This document shows, piece after piece, positions 7,401 to 15,726 of a DNA stretch of 36,901 nucleotides. The stretch lies in NCBI GenBank assembly GCA_902793375.1, contig CADBDE010000013.1, positions 1-36,901 on the forward strand, read 5' to 3'. Numbering within the stretch: the first letter of the stretch is position 1; every line of letters starts with the position of its first letter. Position numbers and translations under genes: made by a program. The notes under the pieces are model-generated. The model saw nothing but the letters and a program-made list of their open reading frames with translations, did no database searches and was not told the origin of the DNA. The DNA comes from an uncultured Erysipelotrichaceae bacterium. Its GTDB lineage: Bacteria; Bacillota_I; Bacilli_A; RF39; UBA660.

Positions 7401-7543
7401 TTAAAGAATCAATTGAAGATTATTTAGATATGATTAAAAATGAAACTTTATCTGTTGAAATAGCTGAAAAATCAAATAATGGAGAAATAGTTGATTTAAA
7501 TGGTATTGAAGTTAAAATAGATATTTTTCAAGTAAAAAAATAA
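4445..7543 (+). CDS. ileS: Isoleucyl-tRNA synthetase, type 2, 1032 aa
   Basis: It charges tRNA-Ile with isoleucine. The start at 4445 follows GGAGGGG (4433-4439). The class I signature is the variant GPATANG-PGIHHML (HIGH-equivalent His pair near residues 56-57), and the KMSKS loop reads KMHKS at 590-594 (GQKMHKSKGNS). The editing domain (CP1) spans roughly residues 190-400 with TTPWTL and a TxEDGTGIVHIAPAFG-like stretch. Zinc-ribbon cysteines occur as CPRCGTG, CWRCHTPL, CECGH and CPKCGKT. The anticodon-binding domain covers the last ~380 residues. The HHM and KMHKS forms and the length match the eukaryote-like type 2 enzymes, which include the mupirocin-tolerant IleRS; tolerance here is inference. 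It is controlled by the upstream isoleucine T-box and ends at its own terminator. Confidence 0.97.
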   Translation: MFKELKKGANNEVEKSISENWAKMNILELTIKNRDKNKNFVFYDGPATANGMPGIHHMLAKLLKDVFCKYKTMQGNRVLRKVGWDTHGLPVEVQVEKELGFEGKTDIEKYGIKEFNEKCRESVWKNEKSFKEFTNLMGQFIDLDDPYITYHNSYIETEWWILKKFFDEGLIYDGLKILPYCPRCGTGLASHEVAQGYEMVSVNTVTVPFKLKDEENTYLLVWTTTPWTLLSNVAACVNPKEKYVKCLSKGYNFIVAKALANRVLGDEYEVVEEYDGKDLEGREYEQFLPILKVNKKAFFITCADYVTMEDGTGIVHIAPAFGQDDYEVGLKYDLPVLNPVDENGCFTEGPWKGRLVVEKELELDIIKYLSGEDKLFKKQKMEHNYPHCWRCHTPLVYYSKPSIYIKVTDLKDKIIKENNKVNWYPDYVGEKRFGNWLENLNDWAISRNRYWGTPIPLWRCECGHDEMIGSRKELVEKAIEKIDENIELHRPYVDDVHIKCPKCGKTMNRVKEVMDCWFDSGAMPFAQYHYPFENKELFESQFPADFICEGIDQTRGWFYSLIVISTFVMGKAPYKNVLVNDLILDKYGQKMHKSKGNSVSPFGCIEKYGADPTRWYMLSASPVWTPLKFDEEGIKEVQSKFFNTLKNTYTFFEMYANTDKVDPRKFKVEYKDLEDIDKWLLSKYNKLVRDVTESMDVYDPNKAVKLISNFVNEDLSNWYIRRNRRRFWGSDLDNSKKAVYQTTYEVLCGLCKLIAPMVPFVSEEIYTNLTGEKSVHLADYPKFDKKLVDEKIETKMDLVRDLISLGRNAREEAKIKVRQPIQEVILDDKVKKTIKDLESLIYEELNVKEIVYAKDLSKYMTFVIKPNFKVCGPIFGNKIKDLSEKLNSLSQEEIVKLSNGEELKIKLDKEYTLNNEMVDIRINSKEGFNAANYMGNFIILDTTLTKELINEGIARELISKVQQMRKNKDFDIVDRINLYYEKNDEFKESIEDYLDMIKNETLSVEIAEKSNNGEIVDLNGIEVKIDIFQVKK

Positions 7544-7545
7544 TT

Positions 7546-7567
7546 AAAGGCTAAAAAGCCTTTTTTT
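7546..7567 (+). terminator. Intrinsic terminator after ileS
   Basis: AAAGGCT (7546-7552) pairs with AGCCTTT (7557-7563), followed by T to 7567. Confidence 0.85.
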
Positions 7568-7614
7568 ATTTTTTTTTATGTGTTATACTTGTATAGAATA
7601 AGGGAGTGTGTGAA

Positions 7615-8523
7615 ATGGCTAGTGATATTAAAAAATCTCTTTTTAGTGGGTTAGATAGAATTAATTTAAGAGAAATTTTTGATAGTGTTGATGAATCATT
7701 ATTAAGACACCCAAAATTCGAAGAATCACTTATGAAGGAGATTAATTATATATATATTAAAACATCAAATAGTGATGTTCATGTTGATGTTTCTCTTGAT
7801 AAAAAAAGTGTTATAATTACTAGTAATAAACCAGTAGTTGATTGTTCAATCCCTGAATTTAGAGGAAATAATAGAGCATTTATTATTTCTAAAATATATT
7901 TGAATGGAGAAAATTTATATATAGATTATTCTCAAGGAGTTTTGTTTGATAGAGAAAAACTTGAAGAACTTGGATTAAGAACAACTGCTATTTATGAATC
8001 TAAATTTGAAACTCTTTATTTATTAAAATGTTTTAATAAATATGGAATTGAATATTCAAATAGTTCTTATTCTGATAGCTATCCGCTTAAACAAAAAGAA
8101 AGAGAAGTAGATGTAAGGGAGCAAACATTATCTTCTTTTCATAAACCAGTGTTTAATGAATTTAAACTCCCAAAAGGATCAATTCATATTTTAGAAGCCA
8201 ATGTGAGAAATACTTATAAAAAAGAAGGAGAGTACTCAGTAATACATACTAATGTAGCTAAAATAACAAATGAAGGTTATAAAGATGTATCATGTGCTTT
8301 GTTTACAACACATTTCTTATTTCCTGAAATGTTAAGAGGAGATAAAATTATTGCTAAAGCAATAATACATGAAGGAAAATATGTATTTTGTGTAGAAGGC
8401 AACTATGCAGATACTGTTGAAAAAGCTATAGAAAGAGCAAGAGAAGAATTAAGACCTAAGTTAATAGAAAAGAAAGATGAATTAAGCGAAGAAGTTTATG
8501 AATTCTTAATCAATAATATCTAA
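7615..8523 (+). CDS. Hypothetical protein, 302 aa
   Basis: The start at 7615 follows AAGGGAG (7600-7606) by eight bases; the frame is open a little further upstream but without a better site. The protein is soluble, with no signal peptide or membrane helix. The first 120 residues alternate beta strands (VHVDVSLDKKSVIITSNKPV) with short helices. A charged stretch around 150-175 divides it from a second beta domain (KGSIHILEANVRNTY), and the last 45 residues form a charged helix. I do not recognise a family or catalytic motif. It stands alone between two terminators, just upstream of the type VII secretion operon, so a role in secretion is possible only by position. Confidence 0.65.
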   Translation: MASDIKKSLFSGLDRINLREIFDSVDESLLRHPKFEESLMKEINYIYIKTSNSDVHVDVSLDKKSVIITSNKPVVDCSIPEFRGNNRAFIISKIYLNGENLYIDYSQGVLFDREKLEELGLRTTAIYESKFETLYLLKCFNKYGIEYSNSSYSDSYPLKQKEREVDVREQTLSSFHKPVFNEFKLPKGSIHILEANVRNTYKKEGEYSVIHTNVAKITNEGYKDVSCALFTTHFLFPEMLRGDKIIAKAIIHEGKYVFCVEGNYADTVEKAIERAREELRPKLIEKKDELSEEVYEFLINNI

Positions 8524-8553
8524 AAAATGTTATAAAAAATAACATTTTTTTTT
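8522..8553 (+). terminator. Intrinsic terminator after the gene at 7615
   Basis: AAAAAATGTTAT (8522-8533) pairs with ATAACATTTTTT (8539-8550) and runs on into T. Confidence 0.85.
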
Positions 8554-8574
8554 ACAAAAAAATGTATTTTTTCG

Positions 8575-8603
8575 TTGCCTTGTTTTATTAAAAATGATAT
8601 GAT
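8575..8603 (+). promoter_or_regulatory. Promoter of the essC operon
   Basis: TTGCCT (8575-8580), a 17-base spacer and TATGAT (8598-8603) predict a start near 8610, about 40 bases before the essC start. Confidence 0.65.
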
Positions 8604-8649
8604 ATTCTTAGAGTAAAAATAGTGTGATATAGTGGAAGATGGTGAAAGT

Positions 8650-11600
8650 ATGTTAGTTTCTTTGATAAAAAAGGAAAGAATATATTCAGTAACATTACCA
8701 TTGAATGTAAATGGTACTTATTGGGTAACTGATAGAGATAAAAATGATAATGAAAGGAAACTTGTTAGCATTGTAGATCAAGATGGAAAATGGGTGTTGA
8801 AAAGTAACAATGATAACAAGGTAATAGAAGAAGATAGAATTATTCCAGAAGTAGTTTTAACAGACTATAGTTTTCATTATATTCAAATAGAAAAAGAGGA
8901 AATAGCATTATTATATTGTTGTCCTGTTTATGATGAAAACAACATTCAAGTAGAAGTTAGAAATTCTTGCGATATTCTTATAGGAAAAAGTCAGTTGTGT
9001 AAGATTATTTTTAATTTACCAACTGTTTCAGAAGAACATGCAAAACTAACTTTTAATAATGGAAATTGGACTATTACAGATTTAAATAGTAAATTTGGAA
9101 CTTATGTTAATAATGAAAGAGTTTTAGGAACTAGAAAACTAAATCATGGAGATATTATTTTTATAACTGGATTAAAAATTATAATTCTTGGTAATATTTT
9201 AATTACAAATAATCCATTTGATAGAGCAAAATATAGTGGGGATATTTTTAGTCTTTATCAAAAACCAAATACTCAAATTGAACCAACTGATGAAGATAAG
9301 AATAATGAATTAGAAGTTTATGAAGAAAATGATTTCTTCTTTAGATCACCAAGATTTAGGACAGTTATTGAAAAAGAAGAAATGGTTATTGATTCTCCAC
9401 CAGGAAAACAACAAGAAGATGATACCCCAGCTATTTTAACGATTGGACCTCAAATTACAATGGGAATGAGTTCAATGCTTAGTTTATCTAATACATTTAT
9501 GCAAATGAATGAAGATGCTAAGGTAAATGGTTCTGTTGACTGGATGAAATATGCACCAACTTTAGTTATGGCATTTGGAATGCTAGCAAGTATGTTCTTG
9601 TGGCCTTATTTAACTAAAAGACATCAAAATAAAAAGAGAAAACAATATGAAAGAGAAAGACAACAAAAATATGGAGCATATGTAGAATCAAAGAGAAATG
9701 AAATAGATTTGATTATGAAAAAACAAAAACAAATCTTAATCGAAAACTATATTCCTCTTGAAGAATGTGAAAAAATTATATTAACTAAAAACAGACAATT
9801 ATGGGAAAGAAAAGTAGATCACTCTGACTTCTTAGACTTAAGACTTGGTATTGGTAATAGACCAGTTGAACTTGATATTAAATATCCAGAAGAACATTTT
9901 TCTATGGAAACAGATGATTTAAAAGAAATTACAAATACTTTAGTTAATAAATCTAAAGAGTTAGAAAATGTTCCAATAAATTTATCATTAACTGAAAAGT
10001 ATATTTTAGGTGCGGTTGGAAAAAGTGTTGAAACGAGAGAATTTGTTAAACAACTATTGCTTCAAATAATTACTTTTCATAGTTATGAAGATGTTAAACT
10101 TGTATTCTTTGTTGATGAAAAAACAAAAGAAGAATGGAATTTTGCAAAAATACTTCCACATGTATGGAGTAATGACAAACAAATAAGATTCTTTGCTACA
10201 AATTATGAAGAAATGTGTGAATTAAGTGGCGTGCTAGAAAGAGTTCTTGAACCAAGACTTGAAAATGCTGAAAAAGGTGATTATAAATCATTCCCTCCAT
10301 ATTTCATAATTATTACAGATAACTATAAAGTTGCTAAAAATGTTCCAATAATGAGTAGTGTTTTAAAATTAAAAAATAATATTGGAATGAATGTTATAGT
10401 ACTTAATGAAAATCTATCAACTCTTCCAAATGAATGTACTACTTTCTTAAGTATTAATGGAAGAAATGGCGCAGTATTTGAAAGTGAATTGACAAGTGAT
10501 AAACAAAAAGAATTTGCAATTGATAATTATACACAAGGAAACTTTGTTGCATGTTGTAAAAAAGTTGCAAATATTCCAATTAAGTTTTCTCAAGATAATT
10601 ACAATTTACCAAATGTAGTTGATTTCTTAGAGATGTATGGTGTTGGTAAAGTTGAACAATTGAACTGTATATATCGTTGGAAAATGAGTAATCCAACATC
10701 ATCATTGCAAGTTCCAATAGGAGTTGACTCACATGGAATGTTATTTAAATTAGATATACATGAAAAAGCTCATGGACCACATGGTCTTATAGCAGGTATG
10801 ACTGGTTCAGGTAAATCAGAGTTTATTATATCTTATGTTTTATCTTTAGCAGTTAACTACCATCCAGATGATGTTTCATTCATCCTTATAGACTATAAAG
10901 GTGGAGGGCTAGCTGGAGCATTCAAAAATGAAGATACTGGTGTTAAACTTCCGCACCTTGCTGGTACAATTACAAACTTAGATACTCTAGAAATGAATAG
11001 ATCCTTAGTATCAATTCAATCAGAATTAAGAAGAAGACAAGCAGTGTTTAATGATGCAAGACAAGCATTAAATGAAGGTACTATTGATATATATAAATAT
11101 CAAAAGTTCTATAAAGAAGGTGCAGTTACTGAACCTGTATCTCACTTACTTATCATTTCCGATGAGTTTGCAGAGTTAAAAGCTCAACAACCAGAATTTA
11201 TGGATAACTTGATAAGTGCTGCTCGTATTGGACGTTCTTTAGGTGTTCACTTAATTCTTGCAACTCAGAAACCTAGTGGTGTAGTAAATGATCAAATTTG
11301 GTCAAATGCAAGATTTAGAATATGTTTGAAAGTTCAAGAAAAAGCAGATAGTAATGATATGATTAAAGTACCAGATGCAGCAATGATTAAGCAGACTGGT
11401 AGATTCTACTTACAAGTTGGTTATAATGAGTATTTTGCACTTGGACAATCAGCATGGTCTGGTGCTCCTTATTTCCCAACTGAAAAGGTAAAAAAGAAAA
11501 TTGATACATCAATGAATTTCGTTAATAACATTGGAAATGTTGTTAAAGAGTCAGATGAAATAAGAAAAGATAAAGTAGCAGCTCAAGGAGAACAATTAAC

Positions 11601-13266
11601 AAATATTGTTAAATACTTATCTGATATAGCTAAAAAAGAAAATATTTCTATTAAGCAACTATGGTTAGATAAGATTCCTGCAATTATATATCTTGATAAA
11701 TTAACAGAAAAATATAATTATGTTCATCAAAAATTTAATATTAATCCAGTAATTGGTGAATTTGATGATCCATTTAACCAAAGACAAGGAATTCTTACAC
11801 TTCCACTTACAGAACAAGGAAATACAATTATTTATGGTTCTGCTGGTAGTGGTAAAGAACAAATGTTAAATGCAATTATATATAATACAATTACTAATCA
11901 TACTTCTGAAGAAGTAAACTTCTACATTTTAGAATTTGGTGCAGAATCTTTAAGAATATTTGGAAAAGCTCCACATGTTGGTGATATTCTATATATTAAT
12001 GATTCAGAAAAAATTAATAACTTATTTAAAATGTTGAAAGGTGAAATTGATAGAAGAAAGAAAATATTCTCAGACTTTAGTGGAGATTATCAAACTTATA
12101 TTAAATCAAGTGGCAAATCTGTTCCACAATTTGTAGTTATTATTAATAACTGGGAAGCATTTAATGAAGTATATTCAAATTATGAAGATGTTATTTTACA
12201 ACTTACTCGTGAGGGTACTAAGTATGGAATAGTATTTATCTTTACAACAAGTGCAAGTAATATGGTTCGTTATAGACTTGCTCAAAACTTTGGTCAAAAA
12301 CTTGCATTAAGACTTAATGACGAGAGTGATTATTCTTCAATTCTTGGTAATGTAAAGGGAACAAAACCTTCAGATATAATAGGTAGAGGTTTAATTAATT
12401 TAGGTGCTATTTATGAATTCCAAACAGCTTCAATAGTTCCAGAAGAAGAATTAAATGATAAAATTAGAAGTGTTTGTGATGAATTAAGAAATACTAATCC
12501 ATTTAAAGCTAAAGCAGTACCAATTCTTCCAGAAAAAGTTACATTTAATTATGTTAGAGAAGCATTTGAAGGTATTAGTAAATTACCTGTTGGTATTGAA
12601 AAGAAGAGCTTGGATGTATCTACAATTGATTTAAAGAAAGGCTTTGTTACATTATTAACATCTTTAGATGTAACAATATTAAAACCAATTGTTAATGAAT
12701 TAGGTTCAGAAATTAATATGCTTAATGAAGTTAGATTTATAGGAATTGATACTGAAGAGTTAATAGATAATCAAAGATTAAATAGATGTGAATACATTAA
12801 TAATAATTTAGATGCAGCTTTTGAAAGTCTATATAAAGAAGTTGAGTCAGTACAACAAGCATTCCAAAATAGTAATTTTGATAAAGAATCAATTAGTAAT
12901 GTTCCAAGTACAGTTATCTTTATAGCAGGGCTTGATAAGTTAATGACAAAACTAAATCCAGAAAATAAAAAATTATTTGGAAAAATGTTTGAACTTGCAA
13001 AAGAACTTGAAAAATACTGTTTCCTATTAATTGATTCAGTTGATAAATTCAAGAAAGTAGAGTATGATGATTGGTATAGAGGTACAGTTAACAATACAAG
13101 AGGAATTTGGATTGGTGATGGAATTGCTAACCAGTTCTCAATCAAGCTTACTAAGACTACTAAAGATTTATATGATGAAATTGGTAATAAGTTTGGTTAT
13201 GTGGTTGAAAGAGGTAACCCTGTATTGATTAAATTACTTGAAGAAGGAAATGGAGATGAAGAATAA
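8650..13266 (+). CDS. essC: Type VII secretion ATPase EssC, 1538 aa
   Basis: This is the membrane-bound FtsK/SpoIIIE-type motor that drives WXG100 and LXG protein export in Firmicutes type VIIb systems. Residues 1-180 hold the forkhead-associated head; the FHA signature is IGKS, then SEEHAKL, then DLNSKFGTYVNNERV (about 103-178). Two hydrophobic segments (about 262-285 and 300-321) anchor it. The first full ATPase has Walker A GMTGSGKSE at 716-724 and Walker B LLIISDE, with Asp838-Glu839. A second ATPase has GSAGSGKEQ at 1063-1071 and a Walker B-like VVIINNWE that lacks the usual Asp-Glu. The third domain has no P-loop. The ATG at 8650 has GGTGA four bases upstream; an in-frame GTG at 8632 is less likely. 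It overlaps the next gene by one base. Confidence 0.95.
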   Translation: MLVSLIKKERIYSVTLPLNVNGTYWVTDRDKNDNERKLVSIVDQDGKWVLKSNNDNKVIEEDRIIPEVVLTDYSFHYIQIEKEEIALLYCCPVYDENNIQVEVRNSCDILIGKSQLCKIIFNLPTVSEEHAKLTFNNGNWTITDLNSKFGTYVNNERVLGTRKLNHGDIIFITGLKIIILGNILITNNPFDRAKYSGDIFSLYQKPNTQIEPTDEDKNNELEVYEENDFFFRSPRFRTVIEKEEMVIDSPPGKQQEDDTPAILTIGPQITMGMSSMLSLSNTFMQMNEDAKVNGSVDWMKYAPTLVMAFGMLASMFLWPYLTKRHQNKKRKQYERERQQKYGAYVESKRNEIDLIMKKQKQILIENYIPLEECEKIILTKNRQLWERKVDHSDFLDLRLGIGNRPVELDIKYPEEHFSMETDDLKEITNTLVNKSKELENVPINLSLTEKYILGAVGKSVETREFVKQLLLQIITFHSYEDVKLVFFVDEKTKEEWNFAKILPHVWSNDKQIRFFATNYEEMCELSGVLERVLEPRLENAEKGDYKSFPPYFIIITDNYKVAKNVPIMSSVLKLKNNIGMNVIVLNENLSTLPNECTTFLSINGRNGAVFESELTSDKQKEFAIDNYTQGNFVACCKKVANIPIKFSQDNYNLPNVVDFLEMYGVGKVEQLNCIYRWKMSNPTSSLQVPIGVDSHGMLFKLDIHEKAHGPHGLIAGMTGSGKSEFIISYVLSLAVNYHPDDVSFILIDYKGGGLAGAFKNEDTGVKLPHLAGTITNLDTLEMNRSLVSIQSELRRRQAVFNDARQALNEGTIDIYKYQKFYKEGAVTEPVSHLLIISDEFAELKAQQPEFMDNLISAARIGRSLGVHLILATQKPSGVVNDQIWSNARFRICLKVQEKADSNDMIKVPDAAMIKQTGRFYLQVGYNEYFALGQSAWSGAPYFPTEKVKKKIDTSMNFVNNIGNVVKESDEIRKDKVAAQGEQLTNIVKYLSDIAKKENISIKQLWLDKIPAIIYLDKLTEKYNYVHQKFNINPVIGEFDDPFNQRQGILTLPLTEQGNTIIYGSAGSGKEQMLNAIIYNTITNHTSEEVNFYILEFGAESLRIFGKAPHVGDILYINDSEKINNLFKMLKGEIDRRKKIFSDFSGDYQTYIKSSGKSVPQFVVIINNWEAFNEVYSNYEDVILQLTREGTKYGIVFIFTTSASNMVRYRLAQNFGQKLALRLNDESDYSSILGNVKGTKPSDIIGRGLINLGAIYEFQTASIVPEEELNDKIRSVCDELRNTNPFKAKAVPILPEKVTFNYVREAFEGISKLPVGIEKKSLDVSTIDLKKGFVTLLTSLDVTILKPIVNELGSEINMLNEVRFIGIDTEELIDNQRLNRCEYINNNLDAAFESLYKEVESVQQAFQNSNFDKESISNVPSTVIFIAGLDKLMTKLNPENKKLFGKMFELAKELEKYCFLLIDSVDKFKKVEYDDWYRGTVNNTRGIWIGDGIANQFSIKLTKTTKDLYDEIGNKFGYVVERGNPVLIKLLEEGNGDEE

Positions 13267-13520
13267 TGAATAATAAAGTATTTATTGTTGTTGAAGTTCC
13301 TTTAATAGAAGAAAAATATGAGGTTTATATACCTATTGGTAAAAAAATTCACAAGGTAGCTATGATACTTTCTAAAGCAGTATCAGAGCTATCTGGTGGA
13401 CATTATCCAATTAAAGAAAATCCTATGTTATATAGTAAAATGACTGGAAAGCCATATAATATAAATATGACAGTTAAGGATACAGATATAAGAAACGGAA
13501 CAGAGATTATACTAATATAA
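13266..13520 (+). CDS. esaB: Ubiquitin-like YukD/EsaB family protein, 84 aa
   Basis: This is a small ubiquitin-fold cytosolic component of type VIIb secretion, needed for or tuning substrate export. The sequence shows the alternating strands of the fold (VFIVVEVPLIEEKYEVYIP, then a helix KVAMILSKAVSEL, then GTEIILI at the end), and the length is typical of YukD/EsaB. It has no C-terminal Gly-Gly, as expected for YukD. Its ATG overlaps the essC stop (TAATG), so the two are translationally coupled. In Bacillus the order is yukE-yukD-yukC-yukB; here it follows essC, and no yukC/essB follows. It ends 13 bases before the first substrate gene. Confidence 0.85.
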   Translation: MNNKVFIVVEVPLIEEKYEVYIPIGKKIHKVAMILSKAVSELSGGHYPIKENPMLYSKMTGKPYNINMTVKDTDIRNGTEIILI

Positions 13521-13533
13521 AGGAAGTGATATT

Positions 13534-15057
13534 ATGGCTGACATAGCGATAAATTCATTAGAAGATGGAAGAAGCGGATGTAGTTCACTTAATTCAGCTG
13601 CTCAAGGAGTAAATACAGCTAGAAGTGAAGCATCTGGCTTTTCAGTTTTAACACATTGTAACCCTGATTTGGGTAGTGGATTTATTAATGAATTGAATAA
13701 AAGCCTTGATGATATATATAATTTTATCTCAGGAAATTTGTATAGATCAGCTGATGGATATTTCCAAAGTGAACCGGAGGATTCATTACCAGATGGACCT
13801 AGTGGAGGAGGAGTTATCCCTGGTGGTGGAGGATCAACTACATCATCAACAAGTGAAGTTACAGAACCACCAACAACCCCAGCTACAACTTCACCTGAAA
13901 CAACAGTACCAGAAACTACTACTCCTGATACTTCACCAATTGCAGCAATTAATCTTGAAGAAATAAATACAAGTTCATTAACAGAATTACAATTAAGTTC
14001 TCTTAATGGATTAATTGATCAATTGATTGAATTAAGAAATCAAAGTAAAGATAATTATTTAGATTCATTTATTGAAACTGATACTAATTCAGATTTAATA
14101 AAACAATTATTGCTAAATTCACCATATATTCCACAAGAATTAAAAGCAGTAATTATGGATTTAGATAGTAGTGTTGTTAGATTATTACTTGAATATATAT
14201 TAAAAGGTAATAGTCCTGAAATATTTGATTTAAATACATTAAATTTAGGAATAATTTATTCTTGTTTAGATGATGTAGCAAAGAAAAATAACTTATCTCT
14301 TAATGAATTAATTAATAATACAAAAAATGCTAAATTATTAAGAGATGGATTGTCACAATTTGGGGATGTTATTGATTTAATTAAAGGATGGGAAGAATTA
14401 TCTAATGAAGATTTTCAAGCACAGTTAAGAGATTTTTACTATGGAGATGTTTCAGAAGAATTCCCAAATCATGATATAACTGTTATAAGAAATTATGTTG
14501 ATTATTTAGCAGAAGCTTGCGATGTTAGTTATGAAGAATTACTAACAGATGAATCATATGCTGAAACGTTAAAAGAAGGTGCTGTTCAATTTGGAAAAGC
14601 ATTAACATTCTTTAAAACATCTGCAGAATTTAGTGATGAAGGATTATTTAAGAATGTGTATAGATTGTTTGATGGGTCTAATTACAAGGCATTTGGAATG
14701 ACTAAAGATAGTGTAGATTCATTTAAGAAAGAAATAGATTCAGTGGCACAACAAAATGGTACTACTTCTGAAAATTTATTAACTAATTCACAATATGCAG
14801 ATATAGTAAAAGAAGCATTATTAAAGAGTGAATCTGCAAGTGGTGTTGGATTAATTTATAAAAATGCTGAATCTTCAACATCACAAAATGTTGCTAAGAA
14901 TTTGTATAATACAACTTTTGAAAAAAGTGAACAACAACAAAAACTTGAAGAATTAGCAAAGAAAGCAGCTGCTGGAACTAACAATGCTGGAAATGTTGGA
15001 GTAAGCAAAACAGGAGTTTCAGTAGAATCTGCTTTATCAGGGGAGGAAAATAAATGA
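13534..15057 (+). CDS. Type VII-associated protein with three helical repeats, 507 aa
   Basis: AGGAAGTGATATT before the ATG supports the start. Residues 1-80 are an Ala/Ser/Asn-rich helical head like the leading domains of type VII substrates. Residues 85-135 form a Gly then Pro/Thr/Ser-rich linker (TTPATTSPETTVPETTTP). The remainder is helical and contains three related ~65-residue units starting near 245, 322 and 401, each with the pattern (V/L)D-x-(V/L)A-x(2)-N/C ... L/E-LL/LI ... Y/A ... L-x-x-G. A similar unit closes the protein at 24328. There are no catalytic motifs, so it may be a structural, adaptor or toxin-delivery protein. It follows esaB by 13 bases and overlaps the next gene by four (ATGA), so it belongs to the essC operon. 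It ends in a polar tail. Confidence 0.7.
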   Translation: MADIAINSLEDGRSGCSSLNSAAQGVNTARSEASGFSVLTHCNPDLGSGFINELNKSLDDIYNFISGNLYRSADGYFQSEPEDSLPDGPSGGGVIPGGGGSTTSSTSEVTEPPTTPATTSPETTVPETTTPDTSPIAAINLEEINTSSLTELQLSSLNGLIDQLIELRNQSKDNYLDSFIETDTNSDLIKQLLLNSPYIPQELKAVIMDLDSSVVRLLLEYILKGNSPEIFDLNTLNLGIIYSCLDDVAKKNNLSLNELINNTKNAKLLRDGLSQFGDVIDLIKGWEELSNEDFQAQLRDFYYGDVSEEFPNHDITVIRNYVDYLAEACDVSYEELLTDESYAETLKEGAVQFGKALTFFKTSAEFSDEGLFKNVYRLFDGSNYKAFGMTKDSVDSFKKEIDSVAQQNGTTSENLLTNSQYADIVKEALLKSESASGVGLIYKNAESSTSQNVAKNLYNTTFEKSEQQQKLEELAKKAAAGTNNAGNVGVSKTGVSVESALSGEENK

Positions 15058-15362
15058 CAAAAATAATAGTTGATATGAAAGAACTAGCTGGATTTCAAAA
15101 AAATCTAGCTTCAAATGCAGAAGAATTTGACAATATAACAAGAAGAATGACAGAAATTGTTGAAGCCTTGAAAGATGGTTGGCAAGGATATGATGCACAT
15201 AACTTTATAACTAATTCATCTGCATATTTACATAATTTGAAACAAATTAGAGATATATTGTCAGATGAAGCTGACTTAATAAGTAGACGTTCAAAGACAT
15301 ATACAAATAGAATTGATGATTTCTATACTCAGATTGGGGGTAAAGAAGATGGCAATAAGTAA
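15054..15362 (+). CDS. WXG100-like protein, 102 aa
   Basis: The size, the all-helical composition and Trp43-Gln44-Gly45 in the turn between two helices identify a WXG100/Esx-family fold. Such proteins are secreted by, or pair with substrates of, the type VII machine. GGGGAGG precedes the start, which overlaps the previous stop as ATGA. The next gene starts inside its last codons. In this arrangement, beside a larger helical protein, it probably acts as a targeting partner (like the Lap proteins of LXG loci) rather than as a free EsxA; that is inference from layout. Confidence 0.85.
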   Translation: MTKIIVDMKELAGFQKNLASNAEEFDNITRRMTEIVEALKDGWQGYDAHNFITNSSAYLHNLKQIRDILSDEADLISRRSKTYTNRIDDFYTQIGGKEDGNK

Positions 15363-15687
15363 TATTTCTGTAGAAACCCAGACAATTGCTTCTTTACTTA
15401 GTGATTTTAAAAAAGAAATGACTAACTTAGAGAATTTACTAAATAAAGTCAGTTCTGAAACAGAACACATGAAACAATATTGGGAAGGGAATGCAAGCGA
15501 TGATGCTCTTACTAGATTAGAAGGATATAAAAAAGTATTTGAATCGATAAAAGAGCAGAATATAAAATATGCTGATTTTTTAGATTCTGTAATAGAAAAG
15601 TATACTGATGTGGACACATATGAAAAAAAATTTGTAGATTCTAATAAAACATCTTTTGGAACAGACTATTATGGAAGACAAAGTTAA
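15349..15687 (+). CDS. WXG100-like protein, 112 aa
   Basis: The ATG at 15349 (MAISNISVETQT) has GGGGGTAAAGAAG just upstream and overlaps the end of the preceding gene by 14 bases in another frame. A longer frame from 15313 lacks a ribosome binding site. The motif Trp45-Glu46-Gly47 (YWEG) lies between two long helices, typical of WXG100 proteins. The C-terminus has a 25-residue extension with Tyr-rich GTDYYGRQS. It should pair with the protein from 15054 or with the larger helical protein that follows 39 bases later. Confidence 0.83.
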   Translation: MAISNISVETQTIASLLSDFKKEMTNLENLLNKVSSETEHMKQYWEGNASDDALTRLEGYKKVFESIKEQNIKYADFLDSVIEKYTDVDTYEKKFVDSNKTSFGTDYYGRQS

Positions 15688-15726
15688 AAACAATAAAAGA
15701 CAAATCATAGAAAGGAGGACATTTCT

